A stretch of DNA of 25,154 bases from Ignavibacteria bacterium (GCA_027347805.1 DAIEQP010000015.1:1-25154), one strand, 5' to 3'; numbered from the stretch's first letter, positions 1 through 8,981 are shown. Numbers and translations: made by a program. The notes: generated from the sequence alone by a model not told the origin.

Positions 1-764
1 TACATACCTCGGTCGTTGAATCGATAACATATCTTTCGGATGGACTGAAAGTGAATGGTTATTTAGCTTATCCAAAAGATCAATCTCAAAAATATCCCTG
101 CATAATCTGGTGCCGTGGCGGCATTGGAAATGCGGGCACAATTGATGAATTTAACGCGCGCGGAATATTCGGACAAATAGCGAGCTGGGGATATGTTGTG
201 TTTGCATCGCAATACCGGGGAAATGCAGGAAGTGAAGGCAATGATGAATTTGGCGGCGAGGATATTAATGATGTTCTTAATCTGATTCCCCTTTCCGATG
301 AAATTGAATGCGCTGATAAAACAACCTGGGGAATTGAGGGCTGGAGTCGCGGCGGAATGATGATTTATCTTACACTAACACATACAAATATTTTTAAAGC
401 TGCGATTACAATTGGAGGAATTGCTAATCTTAAAAATCTCTCGGAAAATAATGTAGTCATTCAAAAACTGATTGAATACGGATTGAATAAAAAAATTGAT
501 AATGAACTGCGGGATAAAATTGAATTGAGATCAATTATAAATTTTCCTGAAAAGTTATCAGTATCAACTCCAATTCTTCTTCTACATGGTACAAAGGATG
601 ACCGTATACCCATGATCGATTCAATTGAAATGTCTGAAAGATTAAAAGGGATGAATCATCCGCACAGACTGGTATTAATTGATGGCGGTGATCATTTTTT
701 AAAAAAAGATAGATTGTTCGTAAACGAATTAAGAAAGAAATGGTTTAACGATTACCTACATTGA
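1..764 (+). CDS. Alpha/beta hydrolase, prolyl-oligopeptidase (S9)-like, 5' partial
   Basis: Serine hydrolase of the peptidase S9/dienelactone hydrolase type, probably an esterase or peptidase; substrate unknown. Counting residues from the GTG at 51, the nucleophile elbow GWSRGG places Ser at 99, the acid is in HGTKDD (Asp183 or 184) and the base is His215 in GGDHF. An oxyanion-hole-like segment (WCRGG) follows the second beta strand. The same frame is open without a stop from base 3 to 51 and encodes residues ending YLSDGLKV, which look like the usual beginning of this domain, so GTG 51 is probably internal and the gene starts outside the window. Its stop overlaps the stop of the convergent hydrolase by 9 bases. 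The fold is secure; the specificity is not. Confidence 0.85.
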   Translation, partial: HTSVVESITYLSDGLKVNGYLAYPKDQSQKYPCIIWCRGGIGNAGTIDEFNARGIFGQIASWGYVVFASQYRGNAGSEGNDEFGGEDINDVLNLIPLSDEIECADKTTWGIEGWSRGGMMIYLTLTHTNIFKAAITIGGIANLKNLSENNVVIQKLIEYGLNKKIDNELRDKIELRSIINFPEKLSVSTPILLLHGTKDDRIPMIDSIEMSERLKGMNHPHRLVLIDGGDHFLKKDRLFVNELRKKWFNDYLH

Positions 765-2465
765 TTTGAATTTCAATTCAAATTCGCGATTCTCTTTTTC
801 CAAAACAACTTTAATTGCCGTATAATTATCAATCAAAGATTCTATCTGAAAAATATTCCTTCCTGCAACGGCAATTTCTTTTTTTATTAGCTCAAGCGAA
901 CTTTCCTTTCTGCCCAAAAACTTTACCTGCTGTATCTGATTGCTTATAAATATTATTGATGTTGCTCCAGACGTATCTTTCATTAAAACCGGTTTTTCAC
1001 TTTCAAAACCAAGCAGCGAAATTGAATTCATTTGCGGGACTTTTATGCCTATAACATTTGATGCATCAACGCTTTCATTCCATATTTTATTAACCGAACG
1101 CAAAGCAAAGTAATAATTAACTTTTTTGGGTTTATCGATAACAATAGAAAGAGAATTATGATTAACCGGAACAACTTCAAATAAGTACTCGGTTTTTGTC
1201 GGCGAACTTTTTTTAGCAAGATTATAAATTGAAACGTAGCTTACGCTATCTTTTTCAGATTGAATTTGCGAAAGCTCCCATCGAAGTGAATAAATGTTTT
1301 TTTCTTTATCATAAGTGAAGGATAAATTTTGAGGCGCCGGCGGGAAAAGACCATCGAGCCATGGCATTGCCGTTGGGAAAGTTTTATGCTGAAATAATGG
1401 AAAAGATAAATCCTTTATATGCTGGTATCGAAAAAAAGCGACTCCGCTTGTATGAATTGATCGAGATAGTTTTATCATGTCATCAATTTCCGGCTTAACA
1501 TTATCTTTATATGCACCAATTCCGAGCACAACACTTCGACCGCTCGAATTTGCAGACCAGTCTTTTGCTAAAATATCAAAGTGCGGATTCTCTTCTATAG
1601 CCCAATAAATTTGCGGCGTAAGATAATCGACTAAACCTTTTTTTAACCAGCCGTAAGAATCCTGATATAAATCATAATAACTTTCCCAGGCATTCATTCC
1701 TTTAAGTCGTTTATAAACTCCTATCGGTGCCGCACCAAGTTTGATAAACTGGTTTACAGATTTAATTTTCTTGCCGATTTCCTCAACAAGAGAATTAATA
1801 TTGTTTCTTCTGAATTCATCTCTTGATTGATTATTGCCGTATAATTTATAAGTAGCATCGTCATTAAAATTTTTGCCCGGGTAGCGCATATAATCTAGAT
1901 GAACTCCATCTACATCATAATTTTCAACCATCTCTGTAATTAAATCAGAAACATAATTTCTTGCTTCGGGAATCCCAGGATCCATCCAAAAAGATTTTTG
2001 TCCATCCCTTATATCTTCAACAATCCATTCCGGTTTTTTCCTTAGCAGATGATTCGAATCTTTTAAAATGTTTGATTCAGTAGTTGAATAGACAAGATTA
2101 ACATTTACCCATGCATGAATTTCAAGGCCTCGTTTGTGAGCCTGCTCAATTGCAAATTGGAGTGGATCATAATTTGCCTGTCCATCAAGTTCACCGGTTA
2201 TATAAGAACTAAGCGATTCAAATGAAGATTTAAAGAGAACAGTTCCATTCATCCTAACCTGAAAATAAACCGTATTAAGATTCTTGTTTTTCAAATCATC
2301 AAAAATTTCAATTAAGGATTTTTTCTGTTTCTCTTGATCGTAAGTTGCAGGAGGCCAATCCAAACGATGATTAGTTGTAAGCCAGACAGCACGGGTTTCT
2401 CTTTCGATTTGTGCGAAGCATATTGAAAACGATAATAATAATATTAGAAGGAAATATTTTCTCAT
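756..2465 (-). CDS. Secreted glycosyl hydrolase-like protein, GHL10 (DUF187) family
   Basis: 569 aa. An N-terminal signal peptide (Met-Arg-Lys then a hydrophobic run to Cys-Phe-Ala-Gln, cleavage near residue 19) sends it out of the cytoplasm; the Cys at 16 is not in a proper lipobox. Residues about 23-335 match the GHL10 TIM-barrel pattern: RAVWLTT start, HAWVN near 117-121, WMDPG at 160-164, DVDGVHLDY at 184-192 and YLTPQIYW in the last strands. Asp186 and Asp191 are the likely active-site acids. About 375-475 looks like a fibronectin type III-like domain, followed by a short beta-rich tail. The family is implicated in polysaccharide or peptidoglycan glycan cleavage, but the substrate here is unknown. 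It begins 6 bases after the aroB stop, so it is probably cotranscribed with aroK-aroB. Confidence 0.85.
   Translation of the reverse strand: MRKYFLLILLLSFSICFAQIERETRAVWLTTNHRLDWPPATYDQEKQKKSLIEIFDDLKNKNLNTVYFQVRMNGTVLFKSSFESLSSYITGELDGQANYDPLQFAIEQAHKRGLEIHAWVNVNLVYSTTESNILKDSNHLLRKKPEWIVEDIRDGQKSFWMDPGIPEARNYVSDLITEMVENYDVDGVHLDYMRYPGKNFNDDATYKLYGNNQSRDEFRRNNINSLVEEIGKKIKSVNQFIKLGAAPIGVYKRLKGMNAWESYYDLYQDSYGWLKKGLVDYLTPQIYWAIEENPHFDILAKDWSANSSGRSVVLGIGAYKDNVKPEIDDMIKLSRSIHTSGVAFFRYQHIKDLSFPLFQHKTFPTAMPWLDGLFPPAPQNLSFTYDKEKNIYSLRWELSQIQSEKDSVSYVSIYNLAKKSSPTKTEYLFEVVPVNHNSLSIVIDKPKKVNYYFALRSVNKIWNESVDASNVIGIKVPQMNSISLLGFESEKPVLMKDTSGATSIIFISNQIQQVKFLGRKESSLELIKKEIAVAGRNIFQIESLIDNYTAIKVVLEKENREFELKFKSM
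764..783. repeat. AT-rich palindrome at a convergent gene junction
   Basis: ATTTGAATT and AATTCAAAT form a perfect 9-bp inverted repeat around TC, just after the stop of the upstream hydrolase and inside the last codons of the convergent GHL10 gene. It could fold on either strand, but no T-run follows it directly, so it is at best a weak terminator. It may be chance in AT-rich DNA. Confidence 0.3.
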
Positions 2466-2471
2466 CTTATA

Positions 2472-3563
2472 TTAAATGAAATAGGAAACACCATCTTCGA
2501 TTGATCTTATAACCTGTTCTTTTGTAGCTTCAACATCAATAAGAAGCTTGCCCGGTTCAGTCAAAAGGACAAATTTAATTTTACCCTCCCGGCTTTTTTT
2601 ATCTCTAAGCATGATGTTAAAAACATTTTCCACATTACAACTTTCAAAATTTATCTTACCCTGAAACAAAAACGGAAGTCCAAGATATTTATCAAGATTT
2701 CTTGAATTTATAAATCCAAGCTGATTTGATAAAAACAATGCGCATACAAGGCCAACTGCCACTGCCTGGCCATGCTTAATTTCATAATTCTGTTCAACTT
2801 CAAATGCATGTGCAAATGTGTGTCCCAGATTCAAAATTTTGCGCAGTCCTGATTCTGTCTCGTCAGCTTCAACAACACCGGCTTTAAAGCGCACACAAGT
2901 TTCGATGGTTTTAGCCGTCACAGCAGAATTCAAGTTAAAAAGCTTTTTGAAATTTATTTTTATATCGTCAAATAATTTTTGATCGCTCAAGAATGCATAC
3001 TTAATAATCTCGCCTATACCGCAAATAATTTCTTCCTCCGGCAGTGTTCTCAAAAAACTTGTATCGATTAAAACGAAATCTGGCTGATAAAATGAACCAA
3101 TTAAATTTTTCGTCGCTCCGAAATTGATTCCTGTTTTACCTCCAACGGAACTATCAACAGCAGCAAGTAATGTTGTCGGCACTTGAACAAATTGAACACC
3201 CCGGCCAAATGTAGATGCAGCAAACCCAACTATATCGCCAGTGATTCCGCCGCCTATTGCAATTACAACAGAATCCCTTCCATAATTGTTTTTAATGAGT
3301 GAATTATAAATTCGTTCTACTGATTTACTATTCTTGTTCTTTTCACTTGAATCAAAAACAAGGATATTTATTTTATTAAATTTATTCTTATTGAAGGCAC
3401 TAACGCATCCAGGATGCAGCTCAAGAACATTTTTATCAACCACAACAAATAAATTTTTAGTGAGGCTGTGTTCCACAATTAAATTCGAAATGGAAGAGAA
3501 TATTTTATTCCCGATATAAACAGGATATTCTTTTGATAATGCTTTTACTTTAATTTTTTTCAT
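2472..3563 (-). CDS. aroB: 3-dehydroquinate synthase
   Basis: Converts 3-deoxy-D-arabino-heptulosonate 7-phosphate to 3-dehydroquinate, the second step of the shikimate pathway; cytoplasmic, needing NAD and a divalent metal. The ATG at 3563 is chosen because MKKIKVKAL followed by YPVYIG is the normal family N-terminus and gives 363 aa; the frame is open to 3611 but that would add 16 unrelated residues. Visible motifs are the NAD-binding AIGGGITGD (about 102-110), VPTTLLAAVDSSVGGKTG (about 128-145) and the metal ligands Glu185 (GIGEIIKYA), His248 (NLGHTFAHA) and His264 (IKHGQAVAVG). It overlaps the upstream aroK by 14 bases, which suggests translational coupling. Confidence 0.96.
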   Translation of the reverse strand: MKKIKVKALSKEYPVYIGNKIFSSISNLIVEHSLTKNLFVVVDKNVLELHPGCVSAFNKNKFNKINILVFDSSEKNKNSKSVERIYNSLIKNNYGRDSVVIAIGGGITGDIVGFAASTFGRGVQFVQVPTTLLAAVDSSVGGKTGINFGATKNLIGSFYQPDFVLIDTSFLRTLPEEEIICGIGEIIKYAFLSDQKLFDDIKINFKKLFNLNSAVTAKTIETCVRFKAGVVEADETESGLRKILNLGHTFAHAFEVEQNYEIKHGQAVAVGLVCALFLSNQLGFINSRNLDKYLGLPFLFQGKINFESCNVENVFNIMLRDKKSREGKIKFVLLTEPGKLLIDVEATKEQVIRSIEDGVSYFI

Positions 3564-4092
3564 GGAATAAATGTGTGATTTTTTTTGCAATTCTATCGAT
3601 TGTTCTTCCAAATTGAGTTACTTCTGTATCTATTATTAAATCTGCCTTTTCATAAACACTTTTTCTATTCTCTAGCAGTTCGTTTATTCTAGCCAGAAAT
3701 TCCTTTTCATTTTTTTCTTTCAGAACAAGATCCTTAAAAATCGGTCTATCCGTTTTGTGTTTTAATCTGTTATAAAGTGTTTCTGGCGATACTTTAAGAT
3801 AAATTACCTTACCACTCCTTTTCATCATTTCAAAATTAACCGGATTGACAATTGTTCCGCCGCCCAATGCAATTACAACATTATCATATGATGCAATTTC
3901 ATTCAGCACAGTTGATTCCAATTCTCTAAAATACTGTTCACCACTTTCTTCAAAAATTGTGACTACTTTTTTATTTTCTTTTTTTTCAATCTGCTCATCA
4001 AGATCATAGAAATCCAGACCCATTACATTGGCTAGGATAGGGCCGATAGTACTTTTGCCGCTGGTCATAAATCCGGTTAAATAAATTCTCAT
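3550..4092 (-). CDS. aroK: Shikimate kinase
   Basis: Phosphorylates shikimate to shikimate 3-phosphate with ATP. With the ATG at 4092 the protein has 180 aa; the frame could also begin at TTG 4101, but MRIYLTGFMTSGKST is the usual start. Walker A is GFMTSGKST (7-15). Shikimate-binding residues are visible as Asp32 (YDLDE), Arg56 (YFRELE) and the Gly triplet 77-79 (ALGGGT). The lid arginine is Arg116 (KTDRPIF), and Arg143 sits in the ENRKSVYEKAD motif. It is the first gene of an aroK-aroB-GHL10 set, lies downstream of the ppiD terminator and so should have its own promoter in 4102-4220, where I see no convincing consensus. Confidence 0.95.
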   Translation of the reverse strand: MRIYLTGFMTSGKSTIGPILANVMGLDFYDLDEQIEKKENKKVVTIFEESGEQYFRELESTVLNEIASYDNVVIALGGGTIVNPVNFEMMKRSGKVIYLKVSPETLYNRLKHKTDRPIFKDLVLKEKNEKEFLARINELLENRKSVYEKADLIIDTEVTQFGRTIDRIAKKITHLFHEKN

Positions 4093-4224
4093 TGATCTCA
4101 ACTGATATCTTTATAACCCAATATAAAAATATGAGGTGAGAATCAGAAATTTGTATTGAAAATTATTTTGACAGGCAGTAAACTACAATAGGATAGCAAA
4201 AGTATTTGAAGAGATAAATCATTC

Positions 4225-4255
4225 AAAAAAAAAGCCGTCATTTTGTGACGGCTTT
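4225..4255 (-). terminator. Intrinsic terminator of the ppiD-like gene
   Basis: On the minus strand a perfect 10-bp stem (AAAGCCGTCA / TGACGGCTTT, loop of 5) lies seven bases after the ppiD stop and runs into nine consecutive T. It ends ppiD transcription and isolates aroK downstream. On the plus strand no comparable T-run follows, so it works in one direction. Confidence 0.93.
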
Positions 4256-4262
4256 CAAAGAT

Positions 4263-6350
4263 TTACTTGAAGAACAGATATCTGTCATCAACAATATTTG
4301 CTTCTTTTTTCAACTGTTCAATCCATTGAGCGATATATGCGTTCTTCTTGCCCTGCATAATATTTTTCTTAAGCATTTCTTTTTCAGAATTAAATGTTGC
4401 CTGCTGAAAATCTGTTCTATATTTAACCATGATTAAGAAAACAGAATTCTTTCCTTTAACAGGTTCTGTCCATTTATTTAATTCAGCTTTATAAGCAGCT
4501 TCAGTAAATGCATACTCGCGGCCGATATTAGAAACATTACCGGCGGTAGTAAATTCATTTGTTGTATCAACTCTTGCAGCAGCCCAAATTGTTTTTGCCG
4601 CAGAAGCATCACCGTTTGTTCCAATCTGCTTTTTAATGTTCTTTGCAATAGAAAGTGCTTTTTCTAATTTCTTCTGAGTCAGGACTGCAGCTTTAATACC
4701 TTCTTTAACATCTTGAAGAGGTTTTACACCTGGTTTAATAACAGAAGAAACTGTAGCAACTACATAACCTGCGGGAATTTTATAAACATCGCTGATTTCA
4801 CCCACTTTGTTATCGAAAGCCCATTTAACAAGTGCATGGTTTAAACCAATACCAGGAATTCCGCGTGTTTCTTCGAGAAATTCTGGAGTTTCAATTGCAT
4901 TGTATTTTAAAGATTTTGCTTCAGTTTCAAAACCATTTTCTTTTGCTACATAAGAAAAATCAGATGCATCTTGATATACTTTATCCGCAGTAGTAGCAGA
5001 AATCTGAACCTTGTTAACTATTTTTTCAATTACATAACTTTGATTTGTTCTATCTGTAACTTTAATTATATGATAGCCAAATTGAGTTTTAATCGGTTTT
5101 TGAATAATGCCGACTTTACCGCTGAAGCAAGCGTCTTCAAATGGTTTAACCATCTGTCCTTTTCCAAACCAATCAAGATCGCCGCCTTTAGTTTTAGAAC
5201 CGTCGTCGGATTTCTCCATTGCAACTTTCGCAAAGTTAGCGCCCTTCATTAACTCATTATATATATCATCAATTTTCTTTTTGTCAGCAGCATCATTTCC
5301 GGTAGAACGAACAAGAATATGTGAAGCACGAACCAATTCATTTTTAGTAGAAACTCTATCAATTAATTTTGCAACAACATAACCTTCGAATGTTGGGATC
5401 GGACCAACAATTTCACCTTTATTTGCTTTTACTAGAACATTACGCAATTCTGGAGAAAGGTTGGGAATTGAAATTGTATCCCTTTTGTAAGGCTGTTCGG
5501 AATAACTTTGTACATAGCTTTTAAATGAAGCTGTGTCACTCTTAACTTTATTCACAACTTCAAGAAGATTTTTCTTAACGAGAGTAGAATCACCTTGAGA
5601 TGGTATGCGGCTGAATAAAACATATTTCAGCTTTCTCATATTTTCAACTTTATAATCTTCGCTGTGTTTGTTATAGTAAGCTTCAATATCAGCGTCTGTA
5701 ACTTTAACTTCATTATCAGGAATTGTATTAGCATCAACTGAAATAAAGTTCGCCTTCATTTTAATGTTCTGGCTTACAAATTTATCCATAGCTTCAGCAT
5801 CAGAAGCAGTTATTGAAGCATAGAAATAACTTTGCATTTTCTGTTGAATCAGCTGCTGTCTTATTTGATCTTCAAGACCAACAACTATCTGATGATTTCT
5901 TGGATCTTTAAGAGCAGATTCATAAGCCTGGCGGTTAAAAACACCTGCAGTATCAGTAAACTGTTTCTTTAACATTTCAGGAGGATTAGGACCCAGTAAT
6001 GCATTTTTAATTTCTTCATCTGTAACAACAATACCGAATTCTTTGATTTTCTTGTCAACCAATTTCTGAGATACCATCATATCCCAAATCTGATCTCTAA
6101 AATAATCCATCTGTTCTTCAGTAATCTGTTGTCCGCTCTGCTGTTCCTGGTTTTTTCTGTATTGTTCAACAGTAGAATTATATTCCTGATATGAAATATC
6201 TTGACCGTCAATCGATCCAACATTTTGTTTTTGCGTTCTGGCGAAATCCAAAAACCTTGAATCCGAGAAAACCATAAATAGAATAAACAATCCACCTACA
6301 GTAATCATAAACCAGGGAGCCATACTCCTCATGCGGGACATAGTACCCAT
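4263..6350 (-). CDS. ppiD: Peptidylprolyl isomerase, PpiD/SurA-like membrane-anchored chaperone
   Basis: 695 aa. One membrane helix at about 12-28 (after SRMRSMAPWF) anchors a large periplasmic part, the PpiD arrangement. A SurA/PpiD-type helical N-domain (about 40-240) is followed by a parvulin (PpiC) rotamase domain at about 339-433, with ASHILV, GGDLDWFGKGQMV and FGYHIIKV. A second, degenerate parvulin-like stretch may follow to about 600. Family role: helping newly exported proteins fold at the inner membrane. The ATG at 6350 is chosen over an open extension to 6410 because GGAGG lies about ten bases ahead and the helix then sits at the usual place. It is a single gene with its own terminator. 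The PpiC domain is certain; PpiD rather than a SurA relative rests on the anchor. Confidence 0.9.
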   Translation of the reverse strand: MGTMSRMRSMAPWFMITVGGLFILFMVFSDSRFLDFARTQKQNVGSIDGQDISYQEYNSTVEQYRKNQEQQSGQQITEEQMDYFRDQIWDMMVSQKLVDKKIKEFGIVVTDEEIKNALLGPNPPEMLKKQFTDTAGVFNRQAYESALKDPRNHQIVVGLEDQIRQQLIQQKMQSYFYASITASDAEAMDKFVSQNIKMKANFISVDANTIPDNEVKVTDADIEAYYNKHSEDYKVENMRKLKYVLFSRIPSQGDSTLVKKNLLEVVNKVKSDTASFKSYVQSYSEQPYKRDTISIPNLSPELRNVLVKANKGEIVGPIPTFEGYVVAKLIDRVSTKNELVRASHILVRSTGNDAADKKKIDDIYNELMKGANFAKVAMEKSDDGSKTKGGDLDWFGKGQMVKPFEDACFSGKVGIIQKPIKTQFGYHIIKVTDRTNQSYVIEKIVNKVQISATTADKVYQDASDFSYVAKENGFETEAKSLKYNAIETPEFLEETRGIPGIGLNHALVKWAFDNKVGEISDVYKIPAGYVVATVSSVIKPGVKPLQDVKEGIKAAVLTQKKLEKALSIAKNIKKQIGTNGDASAAKTIWAAARVDTTNEFTTAGNVSNIGREYAFTEAAYKAELNKWTEPVKGKNSVFLIMVKYRTDFQQATFNSEKEMLKKNIMQGKKNAYIAQWIEQLKKEANIVDDRYLFFK

Positions 6351-6359
6351 AAAAAACAA

Positions 6360-6364
6360 CCTCC
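6360..6364 (-). promoter_or_regulatory. Shine-Dalgarno of the ppiD-like gene
   Basis: GGAGG on the minus strand, nine bases before the ATG at 6350. It decides this start over upstream in-frame codons and shows that the organism uses canonical ribosome sites for at least some genes. Confidence 0.8.
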
Positions 6365-6553
6365 AATAAGAAATAGCTAAAATTTTGAGCGCTAAATTTA
6401 GACTTCCCACCCCTCAAATGCAATTATATTCGATTCAATTGACCTCATTAGTTTTACTTAAAAACTGGTATTTCTGATGATTTAATAAAGAAATAATTTG
6501 CAGCAAATAACTCCCCTCCATAATTTGTGCCCGAACTTTTCAGGAATTTTGCT

Positions 6554-6766
6554 ATGCCATCATTCTTTAACTCTTGGCTGCCCTTTTTATATCTCTATAT
6601 TGGCGGCGGTATTTTCTTTTTAGCTGGCCTGCTTTTAATCAGAAAAGCCAAATCAATTGACATGCGGCTTAAACGAGATCGTTTCTGGTGGAAAGTAATG
6701 ATCTTTGGATTCTTTTATTTTGTTGTCTTTCACGGAATTTTAATCATTGCTGCACTTTACTGGTGA
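6554..6766 (+). CDS. Small two-helix membrane protein next to a symporter
   Basis: 70 aa from ATG 6554, which has AGGA eight bases ahead; a GTG at 6527 would add nine residues but has no ribosome site. Two hydrophobic helices (about 8-27 and 48-69) flank a basic loop rich in Lys and Arg (RKAKSIDMRLKRDRFWWK), which by the positive-inside rule should be cytoplasmic. I do not recognise the family. Only seven bases separate its stop from the symporter ATG, and the symporter ribosome site (GGTGAG) overlaps this stop, so the two are almost certainly cotranslated. By analogy with small accessory subunits of some sodium:solute symporters (DUF4212 type, which this does not obviously resemble) it may assist the transporter; that is inference. 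Confidence 0.75.
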   Translation: MPSFFNSWLPFLYLYIGGGIFFLAGLLLIRKAKSIDMRLKRDRFWWKVMIFGFFYFVVFHGILIIAALYW

Positions 6767-6773
6767 GAAAATT

Positions 6774-8888
6774 ATGGATCAAGTACACAATATAGGAAGT
6801 CAATTAGACTGGATAGTGCTAGTCATTTATATGATAGCAATGCTGCTCTTTGGAACTTACTTTGCAAAATATAATAAAGATACAAACGATTTTTTCTTCG
6901 GCGGCAGAAGATTTACATGGTGGCTGATTGCAATGTCTATTGTTGCAACCGGAATAAGCAGCCATAGTTTTGTAAAATACTCTGCTATGGGATTTAAATA
7001 TGGATTCTCATCATCAATGTCATACATGAACGATTGGTTCTTTGTACCATTCTTTTTGTTTGGATGGTTACCAATTATAGTTTACTCGAGAATTAAATCC
7101 ATTCCTGAATATTTCGAAAGAAGATTTTCTCCATCAGCAAGATTTTTTGTTACAATTCTGCAATTGCTATATCTGGTTGGATATGTAGGAATTGGATTTC
7201 TTACTATGGGAAAAGCAATTATGCCTCTTATGCCGGAATCATTTACAATTTTGGGTTTCCAGATTCATGTAACATTAATGGGATTAATTTGGGTTACAGC
7301 TGTAATAACCGGAATTTATATAACATTCGGCGGACAAACGGCTGTTATATTTACAGATCTCGTTCAGGGATTAATGCTTCTATTTGCCGGGTTAATGATT
7401 TTCTTTCTTGGCGTTTCATATGTCGGCGGTTGGCATTCTTTCTGGAATTTATTGCCTGCCTCATGGAAGGTACCATTTGCAGGATTTAATTCCCCTGCAG
7501 AATTTAATTCAGTTGGTACCTTTTGGGAAGATGGAATTGCAGGATCGGTTGGTTTTCTTTTTATGAACATGGGATTGATTATGAGATTCATGGCCACAAA
7601 AAATGTTCATGAAGGAAGAAAAGCTGCAACAATAAATATTCTTTTCATGCTTCCTATTTCTGCTATAGTAGTTGGCGGAGGAGGCTGGGTAGCAAAAGCT
7701 ATTTCTGTCATGAATCCAAAATTAATTCCTCAAAATGTAAATCCTGACAGCGTTTTTGTTTTTGTTTCAAATATACTTACTGGTCGCGGTGTTTTTGGAT
7801 TTGTGATTGCTGCAATTGCTGCTGCTTTAATGTCTACAGTGAGTACTTTACTTAATGCTACTGCTGCAATCTGGGTAAATGATGTTGATAAACCAATAAG
7901 AATCTGGTTAAAGAAAATAAAAAAGGATGATCCTGTTGATGAAAATCGTGCAATGAGTGTTGCTCGCTGGGCAACGGTTGCATTCACAACACTTGGTGTA
8001 ATTGCTGTTTATGCATTTAATTCTTATCCAACAGTTTACCAGGCGCATGCATTTTTCCATGCAACACTCACACCACCATTGATGATTGCTATTTTCTTTG
8101 GCGCTTTCTGGAAAAAATTCACTCCTGCAGGATTAATTACTACAGTAATCGGAGGTGTTACTTTAATGCTGCTCGGGTTCAGATATCCGCTTGAATTAAT
8201 TGGACCGCTAGCCCATGGAACTCCATACGATCCTGTTCATCCATTTACATATATGGCAGCTCTTTATAATTTGATTGTCTGCACAGGTGTTGCTGTTATA
8301 ATTACACTTGCTCAAAAACAGTTTCAAAAATATGTTAACCATTTAAAGAAAAACCCCAACCATTCTGCAATTATGATTGCGCTTGTAATTTTCAGCGCTG
8401 CTGTTGTACTGTTAGATTTAACAATTGTATTTGGAAAGATTGATATTCTACCGCTAACAGCAACATATTTTATTTCACTATTAATGTGCGTCTCAATTGC
8501 ATTTATTACAACTTATTATGTTAAATATGATCCGGAAAAACAAACTGCCGGTTTAACTGTGTGGTCAATTCACAAAGCAAAAGAATGGTTCAAGGGAAGC
8601 AAATTAAATGAACGCGAAGGTGAAAATGCAATAGTTCACTTTAAACTAATTGACAGTGAAGAAGACGTAATCAGATTTTCTCATAAAGATATGCATAAGA
8701 TGGCCGCTGAACCGGGCGATCTTGTTTATATTTCCGATACACGCAAATGGCTTGGCGGATTAAAATCCTGTCATTCAGTTTATGGAAAGCCTCACGATGA
8801 AGATGGAATAGTCTATATAACAAATCTTCATATGGGAAAAGGATTGTTTGTAAAAGACAGAATGCTGGAAGCCGAAAAAGAAATGTGA
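6774..8888 (+). CDS. Sodium:solute symporter (SSS/SLC5 family) with extra C-terminal domain
   Basis: 704 aa inner-membrane Na+-coupled transporter. Starts at ATG 6774 with GGTGAG ahead; the open extension to 6747 lacks a ribosome site. The protein has about 13-14 hydrophobic helices. Family signatures include FFFGGRRFTWW after helix 1, SIPEYFERRFSPSARFF, YITFGGQTAVIFTDLVQ and ALMSTVSTLLNATAA (about 349-363), the helix that carries serine or threonine Na2-site ligands in this family. The substrate cannot be read from sequence; sugar-, amino acid- and carboxylate-type members all occur. After the last helix (about 557-583) comes a soluble, probably cytoplasmic segment of about 110 residues (595-704). 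A terminator follows 28 bases after the stop. Confidence 0.9.
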   Translation: MDQVHNIGSQLDWIVLVIYMIAMLLFGTYFAKYNKDTNDFFFGGRRFTWWLIAMSIVATGISSHSFVKYSAMGFKYGFSSSMSYMNDWFFVPFFLFGWLPIIVYSRIKSIPEYFERRFSPSARFFVTILQLLYLVGYVGIGFLTMGKAIMPLMPESFTILGFQIHVTLMGLIWVTAVITGIYITFGGQTAVIFTDLVQGLMLLFAGLMIFFLGVSYVGGWHSFWNLLPASWKVPFAGFNSPAEFNSVGTFWEDGIAGSVGFLFMNMGLIMRFMATKNVHEGRKAATINILFMLPISAIVVGGGGWVAKAISVMNPKLIPQNVNPDSVFVFVSNILTGRGVFGFVIAAIAAALMSTVSTLLNATAAIWVNDVDKPIRIWLKKIKKDDPVDENRAMSVARWATVAFTTLGVIAVYAFNSYPTVYQAHAFFHATLTPPLMIAIFFGAFWKKFTPAGLITTVIGGVTLMLLGFRYPLELIGPLAHGTPYDPVHPFTYMAALYNLIVCTGVAVIITLAQKQFQKYVNHLKKNPNHSAIMIALVIFSAAVVLLDLTIVFGKIDILPLTATYFISLLMCVSIAFITTYYVKYDPEKQTAGLTVWSIHKAKEWFKGSKLNEREGENAIVHFKLIDSEEDVIRFSHKDMHKMAAEPGDLVYISDTRKWLGGLKSCHSVYGKPHDEDGIVYITNLHMGKGLFVKDRMLEAEKEM

Positions 8889-8916
8889 CCGGTCGGAAAA
8901 TAAATCAATAAAATTT

Positions 8917-8945
8917 AAACCCCGATTTTTAATTCGGGGTTTTTT
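8917..8945 (+). terminator. Intrinsic terminator after the symporter
   Basis: AAACCCCGA at 8917-8925 pairs with TCGGGGTTT at 8934-8942 (9-bp stem, 8-base loop), and a run of six T covers 8940-8945. It ends the small-protein/symporter transcript and separates it from exbB. Confidence 0.93.
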
Positions 8946-8959
8946 ATTGCACTAATAAT

Positions 8960-8981
8960 TAATTCAAAAGAATTATTTTTG
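8960..8981 (+). promoter_or_regulatory. Possible exbB promoter box with overlapping palindrome
   Basis: TATTTTTG at 8974-8981 fits the Bacteroidota -7 pattern TAnnTTTG. TAATTC/GAATTA (8960-8965 and 8970-8975) is a perfect 6-bp inverted repeat just overlapping it and could be an operator. The nearest TTG upstream (8947-8949) is 24 bases away, longer than the usual 19-21, so the call is weak. Confidence 0.3.

Noticed and set aside
4169..4195. Perfect TTGACA on the plus strand with TAGGAT 15 bases on, as a promoter
   Set aside because: It would read straight into the ppiD terminator and antisense of ppiD, spacing is short and no plus-strand gene follows.
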